A DNA stretch of 64,000 bases from Dyella flava (GTDB lineage Bacteria; Pseudomonadota; Gammaproteobacteria; Xanthomonadales; Rhodanobacteraceae). The stretch is from assembly GCF_016904955.1 (NCBI RefSeq), contig NZ_JADIKE010000038.1:434001-498000 (forward strand). Direction: 5' to 3'. The notes below the pieces were generated by a model. That model made no database searches, was not told where the DNA came from, and saw nothing but the letters and a program-made list of their open reading frames with translations. The position numbers and the translations under genes are program-made. Positions within the stretch are counted from its first letter, which is position 1. Every line of letters begins with the position of its first letter. Positions 17,280-25,663 of the stretch are shown here, piece after piece.

Positions 17280-18088
17280 TGGTTGGCAAACACCGCGAAG
17301 ATGCCCGCGTAGGGCTTGACCATGAAGGTGGGAGCGCCGGCGTAGCCGGTGCCGTCGATGTAGAACTGCGAAATAGTGCCATCCAGATACAGCGCATCGC
17401 GGCAACCGAGCTTGTCCCGGAACAGCGAGGCAAAAGTGTGGAAGTTGACCGGTGATTCGCTTACCGCAAACACCACCTGATAGGGGCCGCGCGCACAGAC
17501 GCCACTGCGCCACTTGGTGCTGTTGGAATCATTGACGAACTGGCTGTTGATCTCGCCATCGATCACCAGCATCGGGCCCGATTGCGTGGCCCAATCGACC
17601 GGCTTGCCATCGGCTTTGAACTGCGTGCTGGTACGCACGGCGGCATGACCATCCGGATAGATCGCGAATACGCCGTTGGGCTGGATCGAAAAATTGCCTG
17701 CGGCCGGATTGCCGCGAAAAAGGTTCAACGGCACCAAGGTCTTGCCGTTTTCCACATACATGCCCAGCGGGGCAAAGGCCTGGTCGTAGATGCCCGCGTT
17801 GGCGGCGAACATCAGCCGCTTGCCATTGGCCGCGCCCCATTCGCGGAGGGTCTGGATATCGCCGAACGGCTGTCCGTTGTCGGGGTTCTTCCAATGCAGG
17901 CTCAGCGATTCGCGATGCAGATCCAGGCTGACGACGGTGAAATCCTGCCCCTGGAAAGTGACCTCGCGGCTTTCCATGGGCTGCACCTGATAGTTGCAGC
18001 CGCCCAGCAAGGCGCAAACCCCGAGCAGGGCAAGCAAAGAAAGCATCAGGCTGCGGCGCAACCGTTTGGCGGGCTTGGACGGGAGCAT
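17276..18088 (-). CDS. Lipoprotein of the phosphodiester glycosidase (NAGPA/YigE) family
   Basis: The 270-residue protein has a lipoprotein signal (basic start, hydrophobic core, L-L-G-G-C lipobox with Cys31). The body matches the phosphodiester glycosidase fold: F-A-A-N-A-G-I-Y, P-L-G-M-Y-V-E-N-G, F-S-I-Q-P-N-G-V-F, Q-S-G-P-M-L-V-I-D-G and L-Y-L-D-G-T-I-S-Q-F-Y. The eukaryotic relative uncovers mannose 6-phosphate by removing GlcNAc; bacterial members are poorly known but probably act on sugar phosphodiesters in the envelope. A GTG 14 codons upstream is possible, but ATG 18088 gives the better signal peptide. It is translationally coupled to the acylase. Confidence 0.85.
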   Translation of the reverse strand: MLPSKPAKRLRRSLMLSLLALLGVCALLGGCNYQVQPMESREVTFQGQDFTVVSLDLHRESLSLHWKNPDNGQPFGDIQTLREWGAANGKRLMFAANAGIYDQAFAPLGMYVENGKTLVPLNLFRGNPAAGNFSIQPNGVFAIYPDGHAAVRTSTQFKADGKPVDWATQSGPMLVIDGEINSQFVNDSNSTKWRSGVCARGPYQVVFAVSESPVNFHTFASLFRDKLGCRDALYLDGTISQFYIDGTGYAGAPTFMVKPYAGIFAVFANQ

Positions 18089-18180
18089 GCTGTGATGGTC
18101 GCCGCCCGGCCGTGATGGATGCAAGACCACAGACGCAGATCCAGGCCTTAAACTGCGACTTTCCGTCGGGATGGACCCGC

Positions 18181-18669
18181 ATGCCCTACACCCCCATCGT
18201 TGCCACGCTTGGCTATGTGCTTTCGCCGGACCGGCGCCAGGTGTTGATGATCCACCGCAATGCCCGGCCCGACGATCAGCATCTGGGCAAGTACAACGGC
18301 CTTGGCGGCAAGATGGAGCCCGGCGAGGACATTGCCGAGTGCATGCGGCGCGAGATCCGTGAAGAAGCCGGCATCGAATGCGAATCGATGCATCTGCGCG
18401 GCACGCTCAACTGGCCGGGCTTTGGCAAACAGGGTGAGGACTGGCTGGGTTTTATCTTCATCATCGACAGCTTCCGCGGAGAACCGCTGACGCAGAACCC
18501 CGAAGGCACGCTGGAATGGGTGGCTATCGACCGGATCATGGAACTGCCCATGTGGGAAGGCGACCGGCACTTCCTGCCGCTGGTGTTCGATGGTGATACG
18601 CGGCCGTTTCATGGCGTGATGCCTTATAAAGACGGCCGTATGCAGTCATGGGCCTTCACCAGGCTATGA
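18181..18669 (+). CDS. Nudix hydrolase, MutT/8-oxo-dGTP diphosphatase type
   Basis: The 162-residue protein has a canonical Nudix box at residues 43-65: G43, E49, R57-E58-I59, E61-E62 and G64 at the exact family spacing. The sequence around it (K-Y-N-G-L-G-G-K-M-E-P-G-E and N-W-P-G-F-G-K) resembles MTH1/8-oxo-dGTPase proteins that sanitise the nucleotide pool. Its start lies 92 bases from the divergent lipoprotein start, and its stop overlaps the next Nudix gene (ATGA), forming a tandem pair. Confidence 0.88.
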   Translation: MPYTPIVATLGYVLSPDRRQVLMIHRNARPDDQHLGKYNGLGGKMEPGEDIAECMRREIREEAGIECESMHLRGTLNWPGFGKQGEDWLGFIFIIDSFRGEPLTQNPEGTLEWVAIDRIMELPMWEGDRHFLPLVFDGDTRPFHGVMPYKDGRMQSWAFTRL

Positions 18670-19085
18670 GTGCGGCCGCAGCGCCACGCATTGTCCGGAT
18701 CGTTGCCGGGATGATCCGCAACGATCAAGGGCGCGTGCTGCTGGTACGCAAGCGCGGCGCGGAGGTTTTCCAGCAGCCGGGCGGGAAGCGTGATGCCGGT
18801 GATCAAGACGATCTGCACACGCTGGCGCGAGAACTGAAGGAGGAACTTGGCTGCACGATGCAGCGTGATGGCGCACAGCTGCTAGGTTGCTTCAGCGCAT
18901 CCGCTGCAAACGAACCGGGATGCGTGGTCGAAGCCATCGTCTACGAAGTTCGGGCCAGCGGTCCATTTACGGCCTGTGCCGAAATCGAGGCCTTGCAGTG
19001 GGTTGATCCGGCGCAGCCGGGAGATTTGCCGATTGCGCAGCTGAGCCGTGAGCAACTGCTGCCTTTAATGATCCCCAAGCCGTAG
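18666..19085 (+). CDS. Nudix hydrolase with atypical Nudix box
   Basis: The 139-residue protein begins MSAAAAPRIVRIVAGMIRN, overlapping the previous stop by 4 bases (an ATG six codons upstream is an alternative). The fold is clearly Nudix (Q-Q-P-G-G-K and R-E-L-K-E-E-L-G), but the box is off-pattern: the first Glu is Asp46 and eight rather than seven residues separate it from R55-E56. REL-x-EE-x-G, which binds the metal, is intact, so activity is plausible with a different substrate from its neighbour. It is followed directly by a palindromic repeat. Confidence 0.82.
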   Translation: MSAAAAPRIVRIVAGMIRNDQGRVLLVRKRGAEVFQQPGGKRDAGDQDDLHTLARELKEELGCTMQRDGAQLLGCFSASAANEPGCVVEAIVYEVRASGPFTACAEIEALQWVDPAQPGDLPIAQLSREQLLPLMIPKP

Positions 19086-19087
19086 CG

Positions 19088-19171
19088 TAGGTTGGGTTGG
19101 CGCAGTGTAACCCAACGATGTTTATCGCGCCGATCGAATTCCGTTGGGTTACGCTGCGCTGACCCAACCTA
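19088..19171. repeat. Palindromic intergenic repeat, family A, copy 1
   Basis: An 84-base element runs from TAGGTTGGGTTGGCGC to GCGCTGACCCAACCTA. Its ends are inverted repeats, and inside, CCCAACGATG and CCGTTGGG form an inner inverted pair, so the strand can fold into a long branched hairpin. Related copies lie at 29230-29310 (same orientation) and 58299-58395 (opposite). It fills the gap between two convergent genes and could serve as their terminator. Confidence 0.9.
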
Positions 19172-19196
19172 CCTCAACCTGCGCGGTGCAAAGTGC

Positions 19197-20414
19197 TTAT
19201 GGAGCCTGGCGCACCGCCACCACGGCATTGAGCCCACCGAAGGCGAAGGAATTGCTCAACGCCGCGCGCACGCTCATCGCACGGGCTTCGTGCGGTACAT
19301 AATCCAGATCACAGGCGGGATCGGGACCGAGATAATTCAGCGTAGGCGGTACGATGCCGGTGCGCAGTGCGCCAAGCGTTGCAATCAGTTCCAGCGCACC
19401 ACCTGCACCCAGCGCATGACCATGCATGGGCTTGGTCGAGGAAATCGCCAGGCGACGCGCATGTTCGCCGAAGACTTTGTGGATGGCACGCGTTTCGGTG
19501 CAATCGTTGGCGGCCGTGCCAGTGCCATGCGCGTTGATGTAGTCGATCTCGCTCGGCTGCATGCCGGCATCTTGCAGCGCTGCCGTCATTGCCGCCGCCG
19601 CACCGATCTCCGATGGCGCGGCAATATCACCCGCATCGGCGCTCATGCCGAAACCCGCCAGCTCGCCGAGGATGGCGGCACCACGCGCCTGGGCACTTTC
19701 CAGCGTCTCCAGCACGAACATCGCCGCGCCTTCGCCCAGCACCAGGCCGCGCCGGTTGATGCTGAAAGGACGGCAGGTGTCCGGAGCGAGTACGCGCATG
19801 GCCTCCCAGGCGCGCAGCAGGCCGAGTGTGATACAGGCTTCTGCGCCGCCAACGATCGCTGCATCGATCATGCCCGCACGCATCATCAGGGCGGCCTGCG
19901 CGATGGCGTGATTGGACGAGGCGCAGGCACTGGCCACGGTGAATGTCGGGCCGGTAATGCCGTGCGCCATGCTGATCTGGCTAGGTGGCGCATTGCTCAT
20001 GATGCGCACGATGCCAAGCGGGTGGAAGCGGCCGCACTGTTCGGCATATAGCTTTTGGTAGAGCCCTTCGCGGGTTTCCTCACCGGCAACCCCGACGCCG
20101 ACCACCACCGCCGTGCGCGAGGCGCGCTCGTTGCGAAAGCTCAGGCCGGACTGGCGGATGGCTTCATTCGCCGCCACCAGCGCGTATTGGCTGAGCGGAT
20201 CGAGAAACGGCAGGCGTGCTTCGTCGATGAAAGCGCGTGGTTCGAAATCGGCGATTTCTGCCGCGATCGCAGCGTTATTGCGCAGCTGGTTCGCGTCGAC
20301 ACGTCGGATCGGACCAATCCCGCTGCGGCCTTCGGTCATTGCCCGCCAGACATCGGCAGCGTTGTGGCCGAGCGCGCAGATGGCGCCCTGGCCGGTGATC
20401 ACGATACGACGCAT
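19197..20414 (-). CDS. Beta-ketoacyl-ACP synthase (FabF/NodE-like)
   Basis: The 405-residue protein starts MRRIVITGQGAICALG. The condensing-enzyme triad is present: Cys164 in S-A-C-A-S-S-N-H, His in N-A-H-G-T-G-T and His in T-K-P-M-H-G-H-A-L-G-A. It catalyses decarboxylative condensation of malonyl-ACP with an acyl chain. Because it is paired with a dedicated ACP gene 10 bases upstream and not with the usual fab genes, it is probably a specialised ketosynthase rather than the housekeeping FabF. Its product cannot be deduced from the window. Confidence 0.9.
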   Translation of the reverse strand: MRRIVITGQGAICALGHNAADVWRAMTEGRSGIGPIRRVDANQLRNNAAIAAEIADFEPRAFIDEARLPFLDPLSQYALVAANEAIRQSGLSFRNERASRTAVVVGVGVAGEETREGLYQKLYAEQCGRFHPLGIVRIMSNAPPSQISMAHGITGPTFTVASACASSNHAIAQAALMMRAGMIDAAIVGGAEACITLGLLRAWEAMRVLAPDTCRPFSINRRGLVLGEGAAMFVLETLESAQARGAAILGELAGFGMSADAGDIAAPSEIGAAAAMTAALQDAGMQPSEIDYINAHGTGTAANDCTETRAIHKVFGEHARRLAISSTKPMHGHALGAGGALELIATLGALRTGIVPPTLNYLGPDPACDLDYVPHEARAMSVRAALSNSFAFGGLNAVVAVRQAP

Positions 20415-20424
20415 ACTGAAACTC

Positions 20425-20676
20425 TTAGCCTTTAGCAGGCTTCTGTGCGAGCTGGCGGTCCACCGCTGCGACCAGGTGGCCGACCGTACCCGCCTCAAAA
20501 TCGGTGTCTTCGTTAGGCAGGTTGATATTGAAATGTTCCTCGATATCGAAGATCACCTCGATGGCATCCAGGGAAGCGACACCCAGATCCTTGAGCGTGG
20601 ACTCAGCGGTGATGGTGCTGATGTCGATCTTGGCCTGCTTGCTGATGATCTCGAAGACTTCCTGCTGCGTACTCAT
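20425..20676 (-). CDS. Dedicated acyl carrier protein
   Basis: The 83-residue acidic protein has the ACP four-helix pattern and the phosphopantetheine Ser35 in G-V-A-S-L-D-A-I-E. The residue before Ser is Ala instead of the usual Asp, unlike housekeeping AcpP, where DSL is recognised by many partners. It lies 10 bases upstream of the ketosynthase, suggesting a specific carrier-enzyme pair. A 231-base gap upstream separates it from the SMR genes and probably holds its promoter. Confidence 0.92.
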   Translation of the reverse strand: MSTQQEVFEIISKQAKIDISTITAESTLKDLGVASLDAIEVIFDIEEHFNINLPNEDTDFEAGTVGHLVAAVDRQLAQKPAKG

Positions 20677-20907
20677 GCATCGATTCCCCGGTTTATCCTC
20701 TCCCAAGCGTGACGAAGAGTTCACGTATTGTCCATAAGCCAACTTGGCGCGTGGCCTTTAGCGTAACTTCTTGAGCCCCTCGTCGGCGGGGTGTTTTTCA
20801 CGAAACGGGTGATTGCGCCGATGGCGGACGGGGGGCAAGCGTTGGCGTGGGGTAAAGCTTCGCGTGAGATAGGTGAACCTGGCAGTTCGCGAATGGATCC
20901 GAGCCTG

Positions 20908-21345
20908 TTAATCGCCCGCCACGACGCCCAAGGCGCCTTTGGCCTCGGTTGGCGCATCGTTGGCCGGATGCGCGCCTTTTTCGGCAAAGGCCAGGCAGAC
21001 GATGCCCAGCATGATCACGCCTGCGCCCAGCAGGCGCATCGGCGTCAACGCTTCATGAAAAAGCCAGGCAGAGGCCAGCATCACCGTGACCACGTCCAGG
21101 TGCGAGGCCGCGAATGCGGGACCGATCGGTGCATGCTTGAGCAGACTCATCCAGGTGAAGAAATTGCCCACGTAGCCGATCAGCGCGATGTAGATCCAGG
21201 GATGACCGAACACACGCATCACCCAGGCGATATTCGCTTCAGGTGGAAAGGCATGTTCGCCGGTCAACTTGAAACTCAGTTGCACCACCGTGTCGAACGC
21301 CAACAACAGGGCGAAGCCTGCCAGGTAGAAGCGCCAGGTTTTCAT
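20908..21345 (-). CDS. SMR/EamA-type small membrane transporter, subunit 2
   Basis: The 145-residue protein starts MKTWRFYLAGFALLLAFDTV and has four membrane helices with a final L-L-G-A-G-V-I-M-L-G-I segment typical of EamA/SMR half-transporters, followed by a short polar tail. Its start overlaps the stop of a second four-helix gene (ATGA), so the two probably form a heterodimer, as do ArnE/ArnF and MdtI/MdtJ. The substrate may be a lipid-linked or cationic compound; this is inference from the family. Confidence 0.8.
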   Translation of the reverse strand: MKTWRFYLAGFALLLAFDTVVQLSFKLTGEHAFPPEANIAWVMRVFGHPWIYIALIGYVGNFFTWMSLLKHAPIGPAFAASHLDVVTVMLASAWLFHEALTPMRLLGAGVIMLGIVCLAFAEKGAHPANDAPTEAKGALGVVAGD

Positions 21346-21701
21346 CCGCCCATCCCGACGATGGCTACGCCCGCACTCACCAGCAGAATTCCACCTACGC
21401 GCAGCGGCGTCAGTTTTTCGCGGAACAACCAGCGGCCGGCGATCATGATCGCCACGATGTTGATCGAGGCTAGCAACACACCCTGGGAGAGATCCACCAA
21501 GGAAAGAAACGCGATCCAGGACAACAAGTGAGTGACGTAAGCCAGGATGCCCAGCCAGATCCACGGACGACTCGCCATGTAGCGCCAGCGCGCCACGCCA
21601 TCGCCCGCACGCGGATCACTGGCGGCGGCTTTGAAAGCAAGTTGGCCGCCGGTATCGAGCGTCACATTGACCAGCCACAAGGTGGCGACAACAGGAGACA
21701 C
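21342..21701 (-). CDS. SMR/EamA-type small membrane transporter, subunit 1
   Basis: The 119-residue protein has four membrane helices, an acidic Asp-16 in the first helix (V-N-V-T-L-D-T-G-G-Q) where EmrE-type proteins carry their key Glu-14, and the family end helix G-G-I-L-L-V-S-A-G-V-A. It begins 11 bases after the hydrolase stop and overlaps subunit 2 by 4 bases. The tight linkage suggests one operon of hydrolase, subunit 1 and subunit 2. Confidence 0.8.
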   Translation of the reverse strand: MSPVVATLWLVNVTLDTGGQLAFKAAASDPRAGDGVARWRYMASRPWIWLGILAYVTHLLSWIAFLSLVDLSQGVLLASINIVAIMIAGRWLFREKLTPLRVGGILLVSAGVAIVGMGG

Positions 21702-21712
21702 GATGGGCGCGC

Positions 21713-22552
21713 TCAGGCGACAGCACGCGCGCTGGGCGTGCAGCTGGCAGCGATCTTGGCGAAGAAGTCGGCGGAACGTTGCGCCAGCGTGCGGCGCTCA
21801 CGGTCGACGGTGATCATGTGGTAGCTGTCTTCGAGCAGCAGCATTTCCACCGGGCCGGATACCGAGCGTGCCACGAGGTAGGCGTTTTCCAGGCTGGCGA
21901 CGTCATCTTCGGTGGCGTGCGCGATAAAGCAGGGCGCCGTCACCTTCGGCAATTCGCGGCTCACCACCGCGGCCATGTTGTACATCTCGGCCAGCGACGG
22001 CCACGGATTGCCGGGCAGGCCGGCAGCGGCGCTATCGCCGCCCAACATCAGGCCGCTGATCTGCGCGCGCAGGCGTTCATCGCGCAGGCCATAGGGTTCA
22101 TTCTCATGCACCATGCGGTTCTTGCCGATTCCCAGGCGCGCAATCATCGGCAGCAGGAAAGAGAGTCGGCCGTACCACGGAATCGCCCAGCCGTCGTAAC
22201 GGAAGGTGGCGCCATAGACGCCTACGCCGCGAACCCAGTTCGGGTGATCGGCGGCAAGCTTCAGCGCGAGTACCGCGCCCATCGACAGGCCCGCCACAAA
22301 CAGGTGGTCGACTTCGTGACGATAGCGTTCCGCGGCCGCTTCCACGCTGGCGTACCAGTCTTTCCAGCCGGTAGCGAGCAGGTCCGGCACATCGCCGCAG
22401 TGCCCGGCCAGTTGCATGCCGTAGACGCTGAAGCCGGCCCGGTTCAGACCCTTGCCGACCAAGCGCATCTCGGTGGGAGTGCCGGTCAGTCCATGAATAA
22501 GCAAGACACCGGAACGGCCGCCTTCGAAGCGGAACTCGACGTTTTGGATCAC
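21713..22552 (-). CDS. Alpha/beta hydrolase (carboxylesterase/monoacylglycerol lipase-like)
   Basis: The 279-residue protein has the oxyanion segment H20-G-L-T-G, nucleophile elbow G-L-S90-M-G, a late Asp (T-E-D-D-V-A) and His (S-Y-H-M-I) for a Ser-Asp-His triad. It most resembles Est30-type carboxylesterases and monoacylglycerol lipases. No signal peptide is seen, so it is cytoplasmic. It is the first gene of the operon with the two SMR subunits. Confidence 0.88.
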   Translation of the reverse strand: MIQNVEFRFEGGRSGVLLIHGLTGTPTEMRLVGKGLNRAGFSVYGMQLAGHCGDVPDLLATGWKDWYASVEAAAERYRHEVDHLFVAGLSMGAVLALKLAADHPNWVRGVGVYGATFRYDGWAIPWYGRLSFLLPMIARLGIGKNRMVHENEPYGLRDERLRAQISGLMLGGDSAAAGLPGNPWPSLAEMYNMAAVVSRELPKVTAPCFIAHATEDDVASLENAYLVARSVSGPVEMLLLEDSYHMITVDRERRTLAQRSADFFAKIAASCTPSARAVA

Positions 22553-22719
22553 TAGCGGGTCTCTACAACACTGAGGGGCGATATTCCTACAGTCTGTAGG
22601 TGCAGGCTTTCCACCTGCTTTCGCACAAGATATTGGGCTGATGCCACGTAACTCAGCGGATTTCGCGCATTTTTTGTCGGATCAGGCGGTGCTGACCCGA
22701 CCTGCGGCAAAACCGCTTT

Positions 22720-23217
22720 TTAGTGCCCGCCGAAGCCGCCGCCGCCGAAGCTGCCGAAATGGCTCACGCCAATCGAAATGCCCATGGTGCCGGTCGGGTG
22801 ATCGCAGCTACCGGTGTTCTGCGTCACGCTGACATTGCCCGATTGGAAGCTGCCGGAGCCGTAGTGGCTGGCGCTGACCACGCCCACGCCGACATCGCCG
22901 TGGACCTGGGGTTTGGTGAAGGTGGAATCGTCGCAGGCCGGTGCCGAGGCGGAGGCATCGTTGCCGCGGGCGCCGCTGGTGTCGCCGTAATACACGCCGG
23001 GGGCCGCCGCGGAGGGGCGTTGGCCATTGATGGTGACAGCGCTGGGATTGGGCTGGGCGCTCGTCGCGTGCGCCGGCTGGGCCGCCGAGGCGCTGGCGGC
23101 AGGGTAACTGCTCATGTTTGCCGGCAGCTTCAGGTTCAGCGGCTGACTGGCCGATTGCGCCCATGCTGCGGTGACCAGCAGGCTTGTCGCCAGGGCGGTA
23201 ATGGCTCGTCTGTTCAT
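22720..23217 (-). CDS. Exported hypothetical protein with glycine-rich C-terminus
   Basis: The 165-residue protein begins MNRRAITALATSLLVTAAWA, a clear signal peptide cleaved after A-W-A. The mature part is rich in Ala, Ser and Pro, has two Cys pairs that could form disulfides (A-C-D-D, G-S-C-D) and ends in a Gly/Phe/His-rich run. No family recognised. It lies 102 bases downstream of parC in the same direction. It may be periplasmic or surface exposed. Confidence 0.75.
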   Translation of the reverse strand: MNRRAITALATSLLVTAAWAQSASQPLNLKLPANMSSYPAASASAAQPAHATSAQPNPSAVTINGQRPSAAAPGVYYGDTSGARGNDASASAPACDDSTFTKPQVHGDVGVGVVSASHYGSGSFQSGNVSVTQNTGSCDHPTGTMGISIGVSHFGSFGGGGFGGH

Positions 23218-23319
23218 AAGTGCTCCAGGGGGCATCGCCCACATAACGCACGGCAGTCCCTTACCATACACATGCTCATACGGTGACTTGTGGCCAGTTG
23301 AAGTTCCTTTCAACTGTCG

Positions 23320-25560
23320 TTAGCCGGTTGTCTCAATGCGCTCAACACGGCGCAGGCCGCGCGGCAATACTCCACCGCGGGTAGCGCGGTTGCCGCCGTA
23401 CTCGACCAGATCCGACCACTTCAGCGTCAGCTTGCGCTGGCCGGCGAACAAAGTGACTTCGCCCTTGCCTTCGGTCACTACGGCGACGCCGACCACGCGT
23501 TCGTCGCCGCTGCTCAGCTTGGCCTTGGGAATTTCGATCAGCTTGTTGCCCTTGCCCTTGTCGAGTTCAGGCAGTTCAGCCACCGAGAACATCAGCAGGT
23601 GGCCTTCGGTGGTGACCACCACGATGCGATCGCGCGACGGATCGGCCGTGACCTGCGGCGCCAGCACGCGTGCGCCGTCACCGAGCGTGATGATCTGCTT
23701 GCCGGCCTTGTTGCGTCCGGTAAGCGCCTCGAAGCGGGTGACGAAGCCATAGCCGAAGTTGGTGGCCAAGATCAGGCGGGTGTCGTTGTCGCCTGCGGCG
23801 ATCGCATCGAAACTCGCGCCGGCCGGCGGCGTGAAGCGGCCGGTCAGCGGTTCGCCATTGCCGCGTGCCGAGGGCAGGGTGTGTGCGGGTGTGGAGTAAC
23901 TGCGGCCGGTGGAGTCGATCACCGCGACTTGCTGGGTGGTGCGCGTCTTCACCGTGGCGAGCAGGCTGTCGCCTTCGCGGTAGGACAGGCCTTCGGCATC
24001 CACGTCGTGGCCCTTGGCCGCGCGGATCCAGCCCTTCTGACTCAGCACTACCGTGACCGGCTCGCTGGCGACCAGTGCGCTTTCGTCCAATGCCTGCGCG
24101 GCTTCGCGCTGCACCAGCGGCGAGCGGCGATCATCGCCGTACTTGGCGGCGTCGGCGCGCAGTTCTTCCTTGATCAGGCCCTTGAGCTTGGCCGGTGATT
24201 TCAGCAGCACGTTGATCTTGGCGCGCTCTTCTTCCAATTGGTCGCGCTCGGCATTGATCTTCATTTCCTCAAGGCGGGCCAGCTGGCGCAACTTGGTATC
24301 GAGGATGTAGTCGGTCTGTTCTTCGCTGAGCTTGAAGCGCGCCATCAGCACCGGCTTGGGTTCGTCTTCGGTGCGGACGATGCGGATCACCTCATCGAGG
24401 TTGAGGTAGGCGATGCGCAGACCTTCCAACAGGTGCAGGCGGCGCTCGACCTTGGCGAGGCGATGGTTGAGGCGGCGCGTGACCGTGTCGATGCGGAAGC
24501 CCAGCCACTCGGTGAGGATGCGCTTGAGATCCTTCACCTGCGGGCGGCCATCCAGCCCGATCATGTTGAGATTGACGCGGAAGCTCTTTTCCAGATCGGT
24601 GGTGGCGAACAGATGTTGCATCATCTCGTCGGCGTCGACGCGGTTCGAGCGCGGCACGATCACCAGGCGGATCGGGTTTTCGTGATCGGATTCGTCGCGC
24701 AGGTCCTCGATCATCGGCAGCTTTTTCGCGCGCATCTGCGCGGCGATCTGCTCCAGGATCTTTGACGGGCTGACCTGATGCGGCAGCGCGGTGATCACGA
24801 TATTGCCGTCTTCGCGTGCATACACCGCGCGGGCACGGATCGAACCGCCGCCGCTCTGGTACATCGCAATCAATTCATTGCGCGGGGTGATGATTTCCGC
24901 GGTGGTGGGATAGTCCGGGCCGCGCACGTGTTCGCAAAGATCCGCGATGGTGGCGTCCGGATCGTCCAGCAGGCGGATGCAGGCGCTGGTGATTTCGCGC
25001 AGATTATGCGGCGGAATATCGGTGGCCATGCCCACCGCGATGCCCATCGAACCGTTCAACAAGACATGCGGCAGGCGTGCCGGCAGCCAGCTGGGTTCTT
25101 CCAGTGTGCCGTCGAAGTTTGCAACGAAATCCACCGTGCCCTGACCCAGCTCGCCCAACAGCACGTCGGCGATCGGGTTGAGCTTGGATTCGGTGTAACG
25201 CATCGCCGCGAAGCTCTTCGGATCGTCGGGCGAACCGAAGTTGCCCTGGCCGTCGATCAGCGGATAGCGGTACGAGAATGGCTGCGCCATCAGCACCATG
25301 GCTTCATAGCAGGCGCTGTCGCCATGCGGATGGAATTTACCGATCACGTCGCCGACGGTACGCGCGGACTTTTTCGGCTTGGCGCTGGCGGCCAGGCCCA
25401 GCTCGCTCATGGCGTAGACGATACGGCGCTGCACCGGCTTCAGACCGTCGCCCACGAAGGGCAGGGCGCGGTCCAGCACCACGTACATCGAATAATCGAG
25501 ATAGGCCCGCTCGGCGTATTCCTTGAGCGGGATCTGTTCGTAATTGGCTTGCAAGTTCAT
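23320..25560 (-). CDS. parC: DNA topoisomerase IV subunit A
   Basis: ParC is the DNA-cleaving subunit of topoisomerase IV, which decatenates daughter chromosomes. The 746-residue protein has the winged-helix and tower region with catalytic Tyr122 in A-M-R-Y-T-E-S-K-L, the quinolone-region H-P-H-G-D-S-A-C-Y, and a C-terminal beta-pinwheel of degenerate repeats. Length matches proteobacterial ParC (E. coli 752) rather than GyrA. parE is not adjacent. Confidence 0.97.
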   Translation of the reverse strand: MNLQANYEQIPLKEYAERAYLDYSMYVVLDRALPFVGDGLKPVQRRIVYAMSELGLAASAKPKKSARTVGDVIGKFHPHGDSACYEAMVLMAQPFSYRYPLIDGQGNFGSPDDPKSFAAMRYTESKLNPIADVLLGELGQGTVDFVANFDGTLEEPSWLPARLPHVLLNGSMGIAVGMATDIPPHNLREITSACIRLLDDPDATIADLCEHVRGPDYPTTAEIITPRNELIAMYQSGGGSIRARAVYAREDGNIVITALPHQVSPSKILEQIAAQMRAKKLPMIEDLRDESDHENPIRLVIVPRSNRVDADEMMQHLFATTDLEKSFRVNLNMIGLDGRPQVKDLKRILTEWLGFRIDTVTRRLNHRLAKVERRLHLLEGLRIAYLNLDEVIRIVRTEDEPKPVLMARFKLSEEQTDYILDTKLRQLARLEEMKINAERDQLEEERAKINVLLKSPAKLKGLIKEELRADAAKYGDDRRSPLVQREAAQALDESALVASEPVTVVLSQKGWIRAAKGHDVDAEGLSYREGDSLLATVKTRTTQQVAVIDSTGRSYSTPAHTLPSARGNGEPLTGRFTPPAGASFDAIAAGDNDTRLILATNFGYGFVTRFEALTGRNKAGKQIITLGDGARVLAPQVTADPSRDRIVVVTTEGHLLMFSVAELPELDKGKGNKLIEIPKAKLSSGDERVVGVAVVTEGKGEVTLFAGQRKLTLKWSDLVEYGGNRATRGGVLPRGLRRVERIETTG

Positions 25561-25663
25561 GGGGGTAATCGTATGGGCGCAAGGGCGCCGCAGGCGTGGT
25601 AGATGGTGCCAGATGCAGAGGTCCTTGGGCTAGAATGCCCCGATCCTTGTCGTGGGCAAATCC

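Noticed and set aside
22680..22735. GCGG-CAAAA-CCGC-TTTTT as a terminator
   Set aside because: The T-run is on the plus strand where no gene ends, and the stem is only 4 bp; it overlaps the 3' end of a minus-strand gene.
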